Shown here in pieces: positions 24,453-33,091 of a stretch of DNA of 59,930 nt. The notes under the pieces were generated by a model, which saw only the letters and a program-made list of their open reading frames with translations, searched no databases and had not been told where the DNA came from. A program made the translations under genes and the position numbers. Numbering within the stretch: position 1 is the stretch's first letter; each line of letters starts with the position of its first letter. The stretch covers positions 1-59,930 of the forward strand of contig CAZHMN010000004.1 of assembly GCA_964533705.1 (NCBI GenBank), given 5' to 3'. The DNA is from CAZHMN01 sp964533705. Lineage in GTDB: Bacteria; Electryoneota; B3-LCP.

Positions 24453-26191
24453 TTAAGCCTGGGATTCATCAGCCGCATTTGTATTGCTATTGGAGTCGGT
24501 TTTGACGATGGGCCGGTTTCGCGGCAGGGTTACGATGAAACGGGTTCCCTTGTTCTCTTCAGATTCCAGCATAATGGATCCGCCGTGGGCTTGAGCGATC
24601 TTATTGGAGATGAACAAGCCCAATCCAGTTCCCTCGGTTCCTTTGGATGAGAAGAACAGGCTGAACGCTTTCTCGCGGGTCTCCCGATCCATGCCGATGC
24701 CGTTGTCTTCGATTTCGAAACGAACGTGATCAATGTCGCCTTTCAGACTGATCTTTATGTGGTGGCGCTCCTTCTTAGAATCTGATCTGCTGGCATCCAG
24801 CGAATTTTCGGAAAGATTGACCAGGAGAGTGCGGATGGCTTTGGCATCCCCTTCGAAGTCCCCCGCCTCCTGGTCTTATCCACTTTGATCCGGCCTTCCT
24901 TGACGTAGCGGAGCATGGTGATGACCGAGCTTTCCATCTCGAAAGGGACGTCGTACTTGCCCCAGTTGGGAGCCTCGCATCGCGTGGAGCGGTATCCGTG
25001 CCCGCACTCGGAGATCACCAATTTTCTGCCTCGCAATTCCTGCACTTTATTATAAAGACGGCGCGCCACCACCCCGCCCAGATCATCGTCTCCGGAAAAG
25101 AGGCCGAAATTGCTCATATCCCAGGCATCGCTGGGCATGGTCCAGCTCTCCCCTGCTACATGGAAAACTTTGGCGGCATCAGCGATGATGCGGGGATCGT
25201 ATTTGACTTCCCTGAGATTGATGGAATAAACGACTTCGCAGTCCATCTTATCCACCGGAATCCTGACGGAAGGGTCTCCCAGTTCGTCCTGGAGTTCTTC
25301 CTCCATCCATTCCAATGTCTCCAGGTAGTCTTCTTTCAATACCCCCATCTGGTTGCCGATGATCCCGTGGAAGCCGCGACTTTCTTCCAGCTTTCTGCGT
25401 ATGTGGATCATTTCGGTCAAATCACGGAAGATGACAAGAGCACCGGTAACTTCTCCAACGGGCGTATTGATCGTTACCACAGACATCTCGAGATCCCGTC
25501 GTTCGCCGTCCCGACGGATGAAAGTCTGAGGATATCGAAGCCGCGTATGGGCCTGTACTCCGCTTTCACAGAACGAACAATCACCGCCGCAGAAACGCCC
25601 CGGGAAGACTTCATGGCAGTCCCGCCCCACTACTTCGGCGTAATCAAATCCGGTGATTCTCTGAGCGGCGCGGTTGAAGAAATAGATGCGTCGGTCCAAA
25701 TCGTGAGCCAAAACGCCGTCGGTGAGGTTATCCAGGAGCGAAGCGAATGTCAAGCGAACCTGGAGGATGGATTCCAGAAAGCCATGCTGAAAGAGGCCTA
25801 CGACGCGCTGTTCAATGTCATCACGGACGCGGCGGAAGGCCTCTTCTCGTGAAGTCTTCGCATCCGCATTCTTTTCAGTGGGATTTTGTATGGGCCAATG
25901 GATCCTGGCGGGCGATCCGGGAAAGTTCGGACAGTTTTCTCGCGCTTGATTACAAAGCGTGATGACCACCTCGAAGGGGTCTTTTTCGACTTCATCCAAT
26001 GTGCACTGCTTCTCTGAAGGAATCTCCAGGCCGACCTCATCCATGACTCTTACTGACATTGGATGAACCTTCCAGTGCTTATCGCTGGCACAGAAAATTT
26101 CGATGTTTTTAGGTGCCAGGGATCGGGCGAATGCAGCAGCCATTTGACTGCGGCCGGAATTACCAGTGCAGATAAAGAGAATGCGGAACAT
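24453..26191 (-). pseudogene. ArsC-like / PAS / kinase gene carrying a heterodisulfide-reductase-like segment and a frameshift
   Basis: Reading from ATG 26191: residues 1-140 are an arsenate-reductase/LMW-phosphatase domain with the CX5R loop CTGNSGR and the resolving cysteines of thioredoxin-type ArsC (TLCNQARENC). About 148-270 is a PAS domain with a cysteine-rich insert (RFCGGDCSFC). The sequence then changes abruptly near residue 280 (about 25351) into a heterodisulfide reductase/DsrK-like segment (MGVLKEDYLETLEWMEEEL; ECGHGYRSTRCEAPNW). Near 24860-24885 the frame shifts, and a normal HATPase domain continues in another frame (EDNGIGMD; GTGLGLFIS) to the stop at 24453. No HisKA helix is present. 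A true ArsC-PAS-kinase gene seems to have had its middle replaced, either biologically or by misassembly. Confidence 0.7.
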
Positions 26192-26561
26192 AACCGTTTT
26201 GTAATGTGGTTCGTTTATTTTAACCAATATGGGATTAACCGGATTAGGCAATCTCCAAATCGTAGTTAGTGGTGCCCATCTTAAAATATAGAGAAAGGAA
26301 TTAATAATCACAAGCTCAAATTTTAACTTGACGGGAATGATCGTCGCATTTTCAAAGCCGTACCTCGTGAGATTGTCAAGGGATTGACCGAAAGTACCTT
26401 GACATCAGGCAATATGGCGATTATATTGTTGATAATTTAGGTTTATGCGATAATATCCAGTTCAGAGTCATTAATACTGGACATCTTTGCGTTGGATTGG
26501 TCATCAAGGCGGGTCAAGTCGAACACTCAACGCCCTGAGATGCAACACACGGAGGCATAAA
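26192..26561. other. Divergent intergenic region
   Basis: About 370 bases between the minus-strand ArsC/PAS/kinase gene and the plus-strand aldehyde dehydrogenase. It holds a sigma-54-like element (26414-26430) and a small inverted repeat, TCCAGT (26456-26461) with ACTGGA (26476-26481), that may be an operator. No gene is recognised. Confidence 0.4.
26414..26430 (+). promoter_or_regulatory. Candidate sigma-54 promoter for the aldehyde dehydrogenase
   Basis: TGGCGATTATATTGTT fits the -24/-12 layout: GG at 26416-26417, ten bases, then GT (consensus GC) at 26428-26429, with the -12 element reading TTGT. It lies about 130 bases before the ATG. The single mismatch in the critical GC lowers confidence. 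Confidence 0.3.
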
Positions 26562-27998
26562 ATGTTGCAAGAATCTTATCCCTACTATCTGGCAAATAAA
26601 CCGCGCCAACCCAATGCGGATCTGGAAGTGCGCAATAAATACAACGGTGATGTGGCGACTCGCGTGGCATTGGCGAATCCAGAAGCCATAGATGAAGGCA
26701 TCGGCTGGGCGGTAAAAGCGGCTGAACCCATGCGAAAACTTCCCTCTTATAAACGCGCTGAAGTGTTGCACCACTGCGTGAGGCGCTTTCAGGAGCGATA
26801 CGATGAGCTGGCCTACTCGTTGTGCATCGAAGCCGGCAAACCCATCAAGGATGCACGGGGGGAAGTGACGCGTTTGATTGACACCTTCCGCATTGCCGCG
26901 GAAGAGGCAGTGCGTTTCGGCGGTGAGTATCTTCCTCTCGATATCTCAGCTCGTGCTGAAGGGTACGAAGCGATTTACAAACGCGTACCTATCGGACCCT
27001 GTTCCTTTATCAGTCCCTTCAATTTCCCCTTGAACTTAGCTGCGCATAAAGTGGCACCGGCGATTGCCGTCGGCTGCCCTTTTGTGCTCAAGCCAGCGTC
27101 CTTTACGCCCATCGGTGCCCTGATTATCGGTGAGATATTAGCCGAAACTGATTTGCCCGAAGGTGCCTTCAGCATCCTCCCGGCCCGTCGCGAGGGCGCC
27201 GACCTTTTTACCACCGACGACCGGCTGAAGCTTCTCTCTTTTACCGGTTCTCCGGAGGTGGGTTGGGCATTAAAGGCTAAGGCAGGGAAGAAGAAGGTGA
27301 TCCTGGAGCTGGGAGGCAACGCCGGTTGTATTGTGGACCGGGGAACCGACCTGCATTACGCCGCCGATCGGATCACCTTCGGGGCATTTTATCAATCGGG
27401 ACAATCCTGCATCAGCGTGCAGAGAGTATTCGTCCATGATTCAATCTACAGGGAATTTGTACCTATGCTCGTGGAGCGAGCCCAAGCCCTGAAGGCCGGT
27501 GATCCGACACGGGAGGAGACGAGCCTGGGTCCCATTATCAGCGAAACCGATGCCATCCGCATGGAGAAGTGGGTGGAAGAAGCAGTCAACCACGGCGCTG
27601 AAGTGCTCTGCGGAGGTCAACGCGATGGCGTTTTCTATGATGCCACCTGGCTTGAAAACGTGAATCCTCAAGATTCAGTCAGTTGTAAGGAAATTTTCGG
27701 GCCCATCGCGACCATAAAGCCCTTCTCGGACTTTAAAGCCGCCGTCGCCGAGGTGAACGACAGCGTTTACGGATTACAGGCGGGCATATTTACGAAGAAC
27801 ATTGATCAAGCATTCTATGCCTGGAACGAGCTGGAGGTGGGTGGAGTGATCATCAACGACATACCGTCACTGCGCGTGGACAGCATGCCTTACGGTGGCG
27901 TGAAGGAATCAGGATTGGGGCGTGAAGGGGTTCGTTACGCCATGGAGGACATGAGCGAGATTCGACTATTAGTCTTGAACAGGATTGGGAAGTTATGA
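26562..27998 (+). CDS. NAD(P)-dependent aldehyde dehydrogenase
   Basis: A 478-residue aldehyde dehydrogenase. Catalytic Cys lies in FYQSGQSCISVQR, the general-base Glu in LELGGNAG, the cofactor-site Asn in ISPFNFPLNL and the FTGSPEVG loop are all present, and the C-terminal PYGGVKESGLGREG motif is intact. It belongs to the group with lactaldehyde, succinate-semialdehyde and non-phosphorylating glyceraldehyde-3-phosphate dehydrogenases. The substrate cannot be resolved. A GGAGG site seven bases before ATG 26562 fixes the start; an in-frame extension to 26487 lacks one. It stands alone, closed by a strong terminator. Confidence 0.88.
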   Translation: MLQESYPYYLANKPRQPNADLEVRNKYNGDVATRVALANPEAIDEGIGWAVKAAEPMRKLPSYKRAEVLHHCVRRFQERYDELAYSLCIEAGKPIKDARGEVTRLIDTFRIAAEEAVRFGGEYLPLDISARAEGYEAIYKRVPIGPCSFISPFNFPLNLAAHKVAPAIAVGCPFVLKPASFTPIGALIIGEILAETDLPEGAFSILPARREGADLFTTDDRLKLLSFTGSPEVGWALKAKAGKKKVILELGGNAGCIVDRGTDLHYAADRITFGAFYQSGQSCISVQRVFVHDSIYREFVPMLVERAQALKAGDPTREETSLGPIISETDAIRMEKWVEEAVNHGAEVLCGGQRDGVFYDATWLENVNPQDSVSCKEIFGPIATIKPFSDFKAAVAEVNDSVYGLQAGIFTKNIDQAFYAWNELEVGGVIINDIPSLRVDSMPYGGVKESGLGREGVRYAMEDMSEIRLLVLNRIGKL

Positions 27999-28027
27999 TT
28001 TTACAATAGCATAACTTGGAAAGTGGG

Positions 28028-28054
28028 AAAGCGGCCAATTTTTGGCCGCTTTTT
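28028..28054 (+). terminator. Intrinsic terminator of the aldehyde dehydrogenase
   Basis: A GCGGCCA/TGGCCGC stem extended by AAA/TTT, with a short T-rich loop, is followed by a run of five T (28050-28054). It lies 30 bases after the stop codon. Confidence 0.85.
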
Positions 28055-28262
28055 ACGTTATAGTTATATGAGAGACGCGTTCGGATTCTGGGCCAATTTA
28101 GACGTTTGTGAAAATGAGCTCATTTAACAACGATAATATATGCAAAATTGAACGGCCAACCAAGAACTGGCAAACGAGTCGGATCCATCCAATCAGCTTG
28201 GATTGCTTCACTAAAGACTCCTACCATGACAGTATTGAATCACTTTTTCTGCATTCCGGAAC

Positions 28263-29795
28263 ATGTCGAAGAATCTGAATGTGGTCGGACAATCCATCGT
28301 CCTGCGTTTGGTTGTCCCCATCGGCATCGTCGTCATTGTCGCAGTCAGCCTGCACCTCATCCTGCTCTCATCGGAAGAAGAGCTTTATGAGAGGAAATTC
28401 CAGGAAAGCGAGCAGGTCGGCGCTCTGGTCGAAGCCATGATGCTTTATGACATGCGGCTGAATAAGCTGCACGATTTTCAGACCTATTTGAACATCCTTC
28501 CATTCGGTGAACGTCTGGCCGCGATCAGAATGTACGATAATCAAGGGATATTGCGATATGCCGTTGGGGATTCCCTTATCGGTTTGAAGACAGACCGGTT
28601 CTCCAATCCCATCTGCGCCGGCTGCCATCAGCAAGAGACGAATGTGCCGACCAAAAACAGAAACGTGCGGGCAAATGAAGTCGGCCAGTTCGTATTTCAG
28701 GTTGATTTTCCTTTAGAAAATAGCGAGGAGTGTTGGGAGTGCCATGGCACTTCCAATGTCTATCTCGGCAATCTACTGACTGAAATGACTTTTTCGCCCG
28801 CCGAATTACGGTTGATTGATCGGCGTAGGATGATGATTCTTGCGGGCACGCTGGTGATGCTTTCTGCCATCGCGGTCATATGGTCGCTCCTGCATTATCA
28901 GGTTGTCAAACCGGTAAAGGATTTGGTTCGGGTTATCGAGAAGTCGAAGGACGGGATTTTAACTGAACGAATCCATACCCGTCGCCGCGATGAGATCGGC
29001 TATCTCATTAACTCCTATAATGAGATGATGGATGCGTTGCTGAAATTGCAGAACAATCTTGAGCAGCAGGTTCAAACCCGCACCAAAGAACTCGAATCAT
29101 CTCGCATGCAGCTTCTGCTGCGGGAGAACCTGGCTTCCTTGGGCAGGATGGCGGCTGGAATTGCCCATGAGCTGGGGAATCCTTTGACGGGTATTTCTTC
29201 CCTCGTTCAACTGGTCAAGCGGAGAAGGGGGGATGATTCCTTCATCGTCGAGCAGTTAAATCTGGTTCACGACGAGATTAACCGGCTGACGCGGCTTACG
29301 CACCAGATGGTTGACCTGGCTCGCCCCGAAGATACCGGGAAGAAGAACTTTGACATTATACCGAGCTTGAATAAAGCTTTCCAGATCGCCCGTCTGGATC
29401 CCAAGCTGCGGAAGAGGATCGTTAAAATGCCAGGGGATGCTTCACCGGTTTTGGTGGAGGCCAATGAAGATGCGGTGATTCAGATTGTCATGAATCTCCT
29501 CTTCAACGCCGCCGATTTCGCTGATGATAATGGATTGATAACCGTTAACCTAAAACGCGGCCCAAACGCTATGGTTGAAATTCGCGTTACCGATAACGGA
29601 TCGGGAATTCCCGAAGCCGATCAGCCGCATATCTTCGATCCCTTCTTTTCCGGCAAAAGAAGCGGCGAGGGCGCGGGCCTGGGGTTGTCCGTTTCGCACA
29701 GTCTGGCGCGCTCCTTTCATGGTAGTTTGGAACTTGAAAGAAGCGATTCGGGTGGAACGACCTTTCTATTGAAATTACCTTGTAAGGGGACTTAA
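28263..29795 (+). CDS. Sensor histidine kinase with two periplasmic c-type haem motifs
   Basis: A 510-residue membrane kinase. TM1 is at about 11-35 and TM2 at about 190-210. The periplasmic loop has two haem-attachment motifs, CAGCH (118-122) and CWECH (157-161), so the sensor is probably a di-haem redox or gas sensor. A HAMP linker, a coiled coil, a HisKA H-box AAGIAHELGNPL with H302, and a HATPase domain (LLFNAADFADD, DNGSGIPE, GAGLGLS) follow. It is five bases upstream of the NtrC-type regulator at 29801. The pair precedes the multiheme cytochrome and Rieske/cytochrome b genes, so it may adjust them to the redox state of the periplasm. Confidence 0.9.
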   Translation: MSKNLNVVGQSIVLRLVVPIGIVVIVAVSLHLILLSSEEELYERKFQESEQVGALVEAMMLYDMRLNKLHDFQTYLNILPFGERLAAIRMYDNQGILRYAVGDSLIGLKTDRFSNPICAGCHQQETNVPTKNRNVRANEVGQFVFQVDFPLENSEECWECHGTSNVYLGNLLTEMTFSPAELRLIDRRRMMILAGTLVMLSAIAVIWSLLHYQVVKPVKDLVRVIEKSKDGILTERIHTRRRDEIGYLINSYNEMMDALLKLQNNLEQQVQTRTKELESSRMQLLLRENLASLGRMAAGIAHELGNPLTGISSLVQLVKRRRGDDSFIVEQLNLVHDEINRLTRLTHQMVDLARPEDTGKKNFDIIPSLNKAFQIARLDPKLRKRIVKMPGDASPVLVEANEDAVIQIVMNLLFNAADFADDNGLITVNLKRGPNAMVEIRVTDNGSGIPEADQPHIFDPFFSGKRSGEGAGLGLSVSHSLARSFHGSLELERSDSGGTTFLLKLPCKGT

Positions 29796-29800
29796 CATCC

Positions 29801-31171
29801 GTGAAAGATAGAATTCTAATCGTAGATGATGAGGCCAACATCCGCAACAGTCTGCATGCTATGCTGACGGATGAGGGCTACGAATGCCTGCCCGCGTCGA
29901 GTGGAACTGAAGCCCTGCGCCTCATACATGAAGAGGACGTTCACCTGATTATCACCGACGTGGTCATGCCCGAAATGGACGGTATGGAATTGCTCGAAGC
30001 CGTCCGCAAGGATTTCAGAGACGTCCGCGTGATTATTCTGACTGCCTTCGGCACGGTTGAATCAGCGGTTAAGGCCATGAAGTTCGGCGCGGTCGATTTC
30101 TTACTGAAACCGATTGACTTCGACATGCTTCTGCTGAAAGTTAGGGAGTGCTTCAAAGACGTAGAACTCAGGCGAGAATTGGAATGGTTGAAGAAGCAGT
30201 GTAGGAGCGATTCCTGCGCGGCCTGCCTCCAGCTTATCGGAGAATCTCGCGCCTGGCGGGGGGTTCTGAAAAAGGCTGAAAAACTCGCCAAAAGTGACAT
30301 CACCGTTTTGATTACCGGGGAATCGGGAACCGGCAAGGAGGTCCTGGCGAGATTAATACACCGGCTTTCAGACCGTGCCGATGAACCGTTCGTTCCGGTT
30401 AACTGCGGAGGTCTGCCGGAAACCCTGCTGGATTCAGAGCTTTTCGGCGTCGTTAAAGGGGCTTATTCCGGTGCCATCCGGGATCGCGACGGTTTGATCA
30501 GAGCGGCCAAGAGTGGCACTCTTTTTTTGGATGAGATATCTGAGCTCTCCCATAATTCACAATCCAAGCTCCTTCGTGTGCTGCAGGACGGTGAAATCCG
30601 CCCCCTCGGTTCTGACCAGGCAATGAAGGCCGACTGCCGCTTTATCGCGGCCACGAATCAGGATCTGAAAACAGAAATACTGCAGGAAAACTTCCGCGAG
30701 GATCTCTACTACAGGATTTCTTCTTTTGTCGTTCACATTCCACCGCTGCGGGAACGCTGGGAGGACATCCCTGCTCTGACGAAGCAATTCATTTACTGCC
30801 ACAGCGTTCGCAATGGGAAATCAGCCCCCATGATTACGTCCGATGCCATTTCTGTTTTGCAGTCCTATTCCTGGCATGGAAACGTCCGCCAATTGGAGAA
30901 CGTCATCAAGGGAGCACTGCTGATCAATGAGGGGGAGTATTTAACGGCCGACGATTTCCCACCGGAAGTCTTCGAGTCAACCCGGAAAGGATATACTCCC
31001 AGCTTGAAGGACGTCCTGGCTCGGTTTGAGAGATCCTATATTTTGCGGGTTCTGAACGAAAACTCAGGGGATAAGAAGGCCGCGGCGGATCAATTAAAAA
31101 TCAGCCTCACGACCCTGTATCAGAAAATAAAAGACCTAAATATCTCCATCCCCACCCCGGGTTATTCCTGA
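29801..31171 (+). CDS. NtrC-family sigma-54-dependent response regulator
   Basis: A 456-residue regulator: receiver (ILIVDDEANIR, D53 in ITDVVMPEMDG, LLKPID), AAA+ ATPase with Walker A GESGTGKE, and a C-terminal Fis-type helix-turn-helix (KKAAADQLKISLTTLYQKI). The sigma-54 contact loop normally reads GAFTGA. Here it is GAYSGA, a conservative change. The start is GTG with an AAGGGGA site. It should be phosphorylated by the haem sensor encoded just upstream and activate sigma-54 promoters, of which one candidate lies at 31305. Confidence 0.92.
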   Translation: MKDRILIVDDEANIRNSLHAMLTDEGYECLPASSGTEALRLIHEEDVHLIITDVVMPEMDGMELLEAVRKDFRDVRVIILTAFGTVESAVKAMKFGAVDFLLKPIDFDMLLLKVRECFKDVELRRELEWLKKQCRSDSCAACLQLIGESRAWRGVLKKAEKLAKSDITVLITGESGTGKEVLARLIHRLSDRADEPFVPVNCGGLPETLLDSELFGVVKGAYSGAIRDRDGLIRAAKSGTLFLDEISELSHNSQSKLLRVLQDGEIRPLGSDQAMKADCRFIAATNQDLKTEILQENFREDLYYRISSFVVHIPPLRERWEDIPALTKQFIYCHSVRNGKSAPMITSDAISVLQSYSWHGNVRQLENVIKGALLINEGEYLTADDFPPEVFESTRKGYTPSLKDVLARFERSYILRVLNENSGDKKAAADQLKISLTTLYQKIKDLNISIPTPGYS

Positions 31172-31304
31172 AATCCGAAATAGAAAAGTGAAGTATTTCG
31201 GAGTGCTGGAAAAAGAAACCTCCTTAATTGCCTGAGAAGAATTTCAAGCATAATAATAACAATATATTAAAAATCACTAAAAGGAAGACGGGATAGGCTT
31301 CTTT

Positions 31305-31321
31305 CTGGTATGAGTTTTGTA
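31305..31321 (+). promoter_or_regulatory. Candidate sigma-54 promoter downstream of the NtrC-type gene
   Basis: CTGGTATGAGTTTTGTA has GG at 31307-31308, ten intervening bases, then GT at 31319-31320, against the consensus GG-N10-GC. It is 130 bases after the regulator and upstream of the degenerate receiver and cytochrome genes. It is weak on its own, but its position beside a sigma-54 activator is suggestive. Confidence 0.3.
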
Positions 31322-31356
31322 TCTGTTTATGATATGGATTGCGAAAAAATGCACAG

Positions 31357-31767
31357 ATGATCCCACCAGGCGGACAGGATGAAGATAAACCCATTTTGCT
31401 CGTCATCGAAAGCGATAGGCGGGTGCGTGAGGCTCTGGAAGCGGAATTGGAGGGTTCGTTCATGGGCGAATTCTATCCATCATTAGAGGAGGCCGTCGAA
31501 GCTTTTGTGAAGGGCACTTTACCATCGAATCTCATCGCGGCAGTTGTTGAAATGAAGAATACCACCAAGGATGAGTTGGTTCGTTACACCGATTTTTTCA
31601 GAAACCTACCCGAGATGCCGATTTTTCTGACACTGTATTACAGTGGCGATTTTCAACTGCAGGAATCACACATTAAAGCTTGGACGAAAAACGTCATTTT
31701 CCGCCCATTTGAAATAGATAAACTGACTCGATCCTTGAAGTCAGTAACGTTGGAGAAGGAGGGGTGA
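31357..31767 (+). CDS. Degenerate receiver-like protein (pseudo-receiver)
   Basis: A roughly 136-residue protein with the length and hydrophobic pattern of a receiver domain, but all signature residues are changed. The acidic pair is replaced in LLVIESDRRVREAL, the phosphoacceptor Asp position reads AAVVEMKN (Asp to Glu), and the KP lysine is Arg in IFRPFEIDKL. It cannot be phosphorylated in the normal way and may be a constitutive or partner-binding form. ATG 31357 and an in-frame TTG at 31339 are both possible starts; neither has a clear ribosome site. It lies between the NtrC-type regulator and the first multiheme cytochrome. Confidence 0.62.
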   Translation: MIPPGGQDEDKPILLVIESDRRVREALEAELEGSFMGEFYPSLEEAVEAFVKGTLPSNLIAAVVEMKNTTKDELVRYTDFFRNLPEMPIFLTLYYSGDFQLQESHIKAWTKNVIFRPFEIDKLTRSLKSVTLEKEG

Positions 31768-31868
31768 GGTGGGATTTTAGGAAACCCATTGACCTCTATT
31801 TCGATGGTCATTTGAATATGTGAGAACGACAATAAAGAATACATAAAAACAAATTGGGAGAGCTGAAA

Positions 31869-32665
31869 ATGCGATTTAAATGGTTGACCACAATTGCTAT
31901 GCCGTTCGTGTTCTTGTTCTTTATGGGATGCGAAGGCCCGGAAGGACAAAAAGGGGAACAGGGCGAAGCCGGTCCCCAGGGGCCGGGTGTACCAGAGTAT
32001 ACTTACCTCGGCGATGACGCCAACACCTGCAACCACTGTCATGGAGAGAACGTCAGTATGTGGATGGGAACCGGTCATCATGAAGCCTAAGATGCTCTGG
32101 CGTCGATCGGACAAAATGAAGATCCCCCTATTACCTGCAGTGTCATCACGCCCGCAGGGACAACGAAAACGTTCTGGGTCAAATTGAGGAAGGTTACGAA
32201 CACTTCGGGCCGCACCCCAGCCCGCAGATGGATATGTATCTCGGTTCAGGGTCGTACGAAATCGAAGGGTACGACTATGACCGCCTTCATGCCCACCAGA
32301 ATATCGAGGAAGCCTGTGTAACCTGTCACATGGAAATGCGCGATCATGATGATCCTCTGGGCTGGAAAGGCGGACATGATTTCGAAGCTTCGGCGGCGAC
32401 CTGTACGGAAACNNNNNNNNNNNNNNNNNNNNNNNNNNNNNNNNNNNNNNNNNNNNNNNNNNNNNNNNNNNNNNNNNNNNNNNNNNNNNNNNNNNNNNNN
32501 NNNNNNNNNNNNCAGCGCATGGCGGGTTATGCTTATGTTTTTGTGACGGAAGACGGTAGTCACGGCGTCCACAATCCCACTTATGCGCTGGATCTGCTGG
32601 ATAACGCCATCGCCTTTATGCAGACGGTGAACGCGGCACAGAGAAGCCCGATTGCACGGAAATAG
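31869..32665 (+). pseudogene. Multiheme c-type cytochrome lipoprotein, interrupted by stop, frameshift and gap
   Basis: The start at 31869 follows GGGAG. A lipoprotein signal ends in FFMGC. A short collagen-like Gly-X-Y stretch follows (GPEGQKGEQGEAGPQGPG), then the first haem motif, CNHCH. A TAA stop occurs at 32088. The same frame continues to ITC at 32138, where the next half of a CxxCH motif (QCHH) resumes in another frame, as if four bases were missing. Then come CVTCH and a motif cut by 100 N (32413-32512). The C-terminus (AGYAYVFVTEDGSHGVHNP) resembles octahaem/nitrite-reductase-like multiheme cytochromes. The damage lies beside a gap, so assembly error is as likely as gene decay. Confidence 0.65.
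32413..32512. other. Assembly gap (100 N)
   Basis: Exactly 100 N, a scaffolder's default for unknown distance. The flanking sequences share no overlap. The gap falls inside the multiheme cytochrome gene. Confidence 0.99.
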
Positions 32666-33091
32666 ACTGTGATAAAGCCCCTTATCGGGCAAAAACGATC
32701 ATTCTGAGTAACTGTCAAGCATCCCCGCGCCGCGGTCGTTAATACTGCTGGTTACTGCCGGGAGTATCGCCTCCATCTTATTCCCAGGTAGCCACGCCAC
32801 GGTATGATATTGCGGATATAACGGGGATGCTTGACTGTAAAAAGAATTGGGCAAGGGCGATTTTTCCCGTCTATTCTTGGCGGGAATCGTATTATCTCAT
32901 ATTGTGAAATATGTCGCAACTTTTTCATAAGAGATAAATTTATTGATCACTTAGGCTTGATTCCGAATTTTTTTTGATTTACTTTGGCAAAAATATATGT
33001 GTCCTCCATAGATTGAATACTGCAGTGCACAAGTTTATATTCAAATTTATCCGGCTTGAATAACTCCTTCACAAATGGAGAAGATCAGCCC
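32666..33091. other. Non-coding region between the cytochrome fragments
   Basis: About 425 bases without a recognisable gene. It contains the 122-bp inverted-repeat element at 32714-32835 and then an A+T-rich stretch (about 32880-33050) likely to include the promoter of the next gene. Confidence 0.45.
32714..32835. repeat. 122-bp element with 14-bp perfect inverted ends
   Basis: GTCAAGCATCCCCG (32714-32727) and CGGGGATGCTTGAC (32822-32835) are exact reverse complements. The 94 bases between them are partly self-complementary (around CTGGTTACTGCC and CAGGTAGCCA). No obvious target duplication flanks them. It could be a MITE-like element or a long transcribed hairpin. Confidence 0.5.

Noticed and set aside
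24998..25852. 284-codon plus-strand open frame
   Set aside because: Antisense to the ArsC/PAS/kinase gene, no family features and no ribosome site; a shadow frame.
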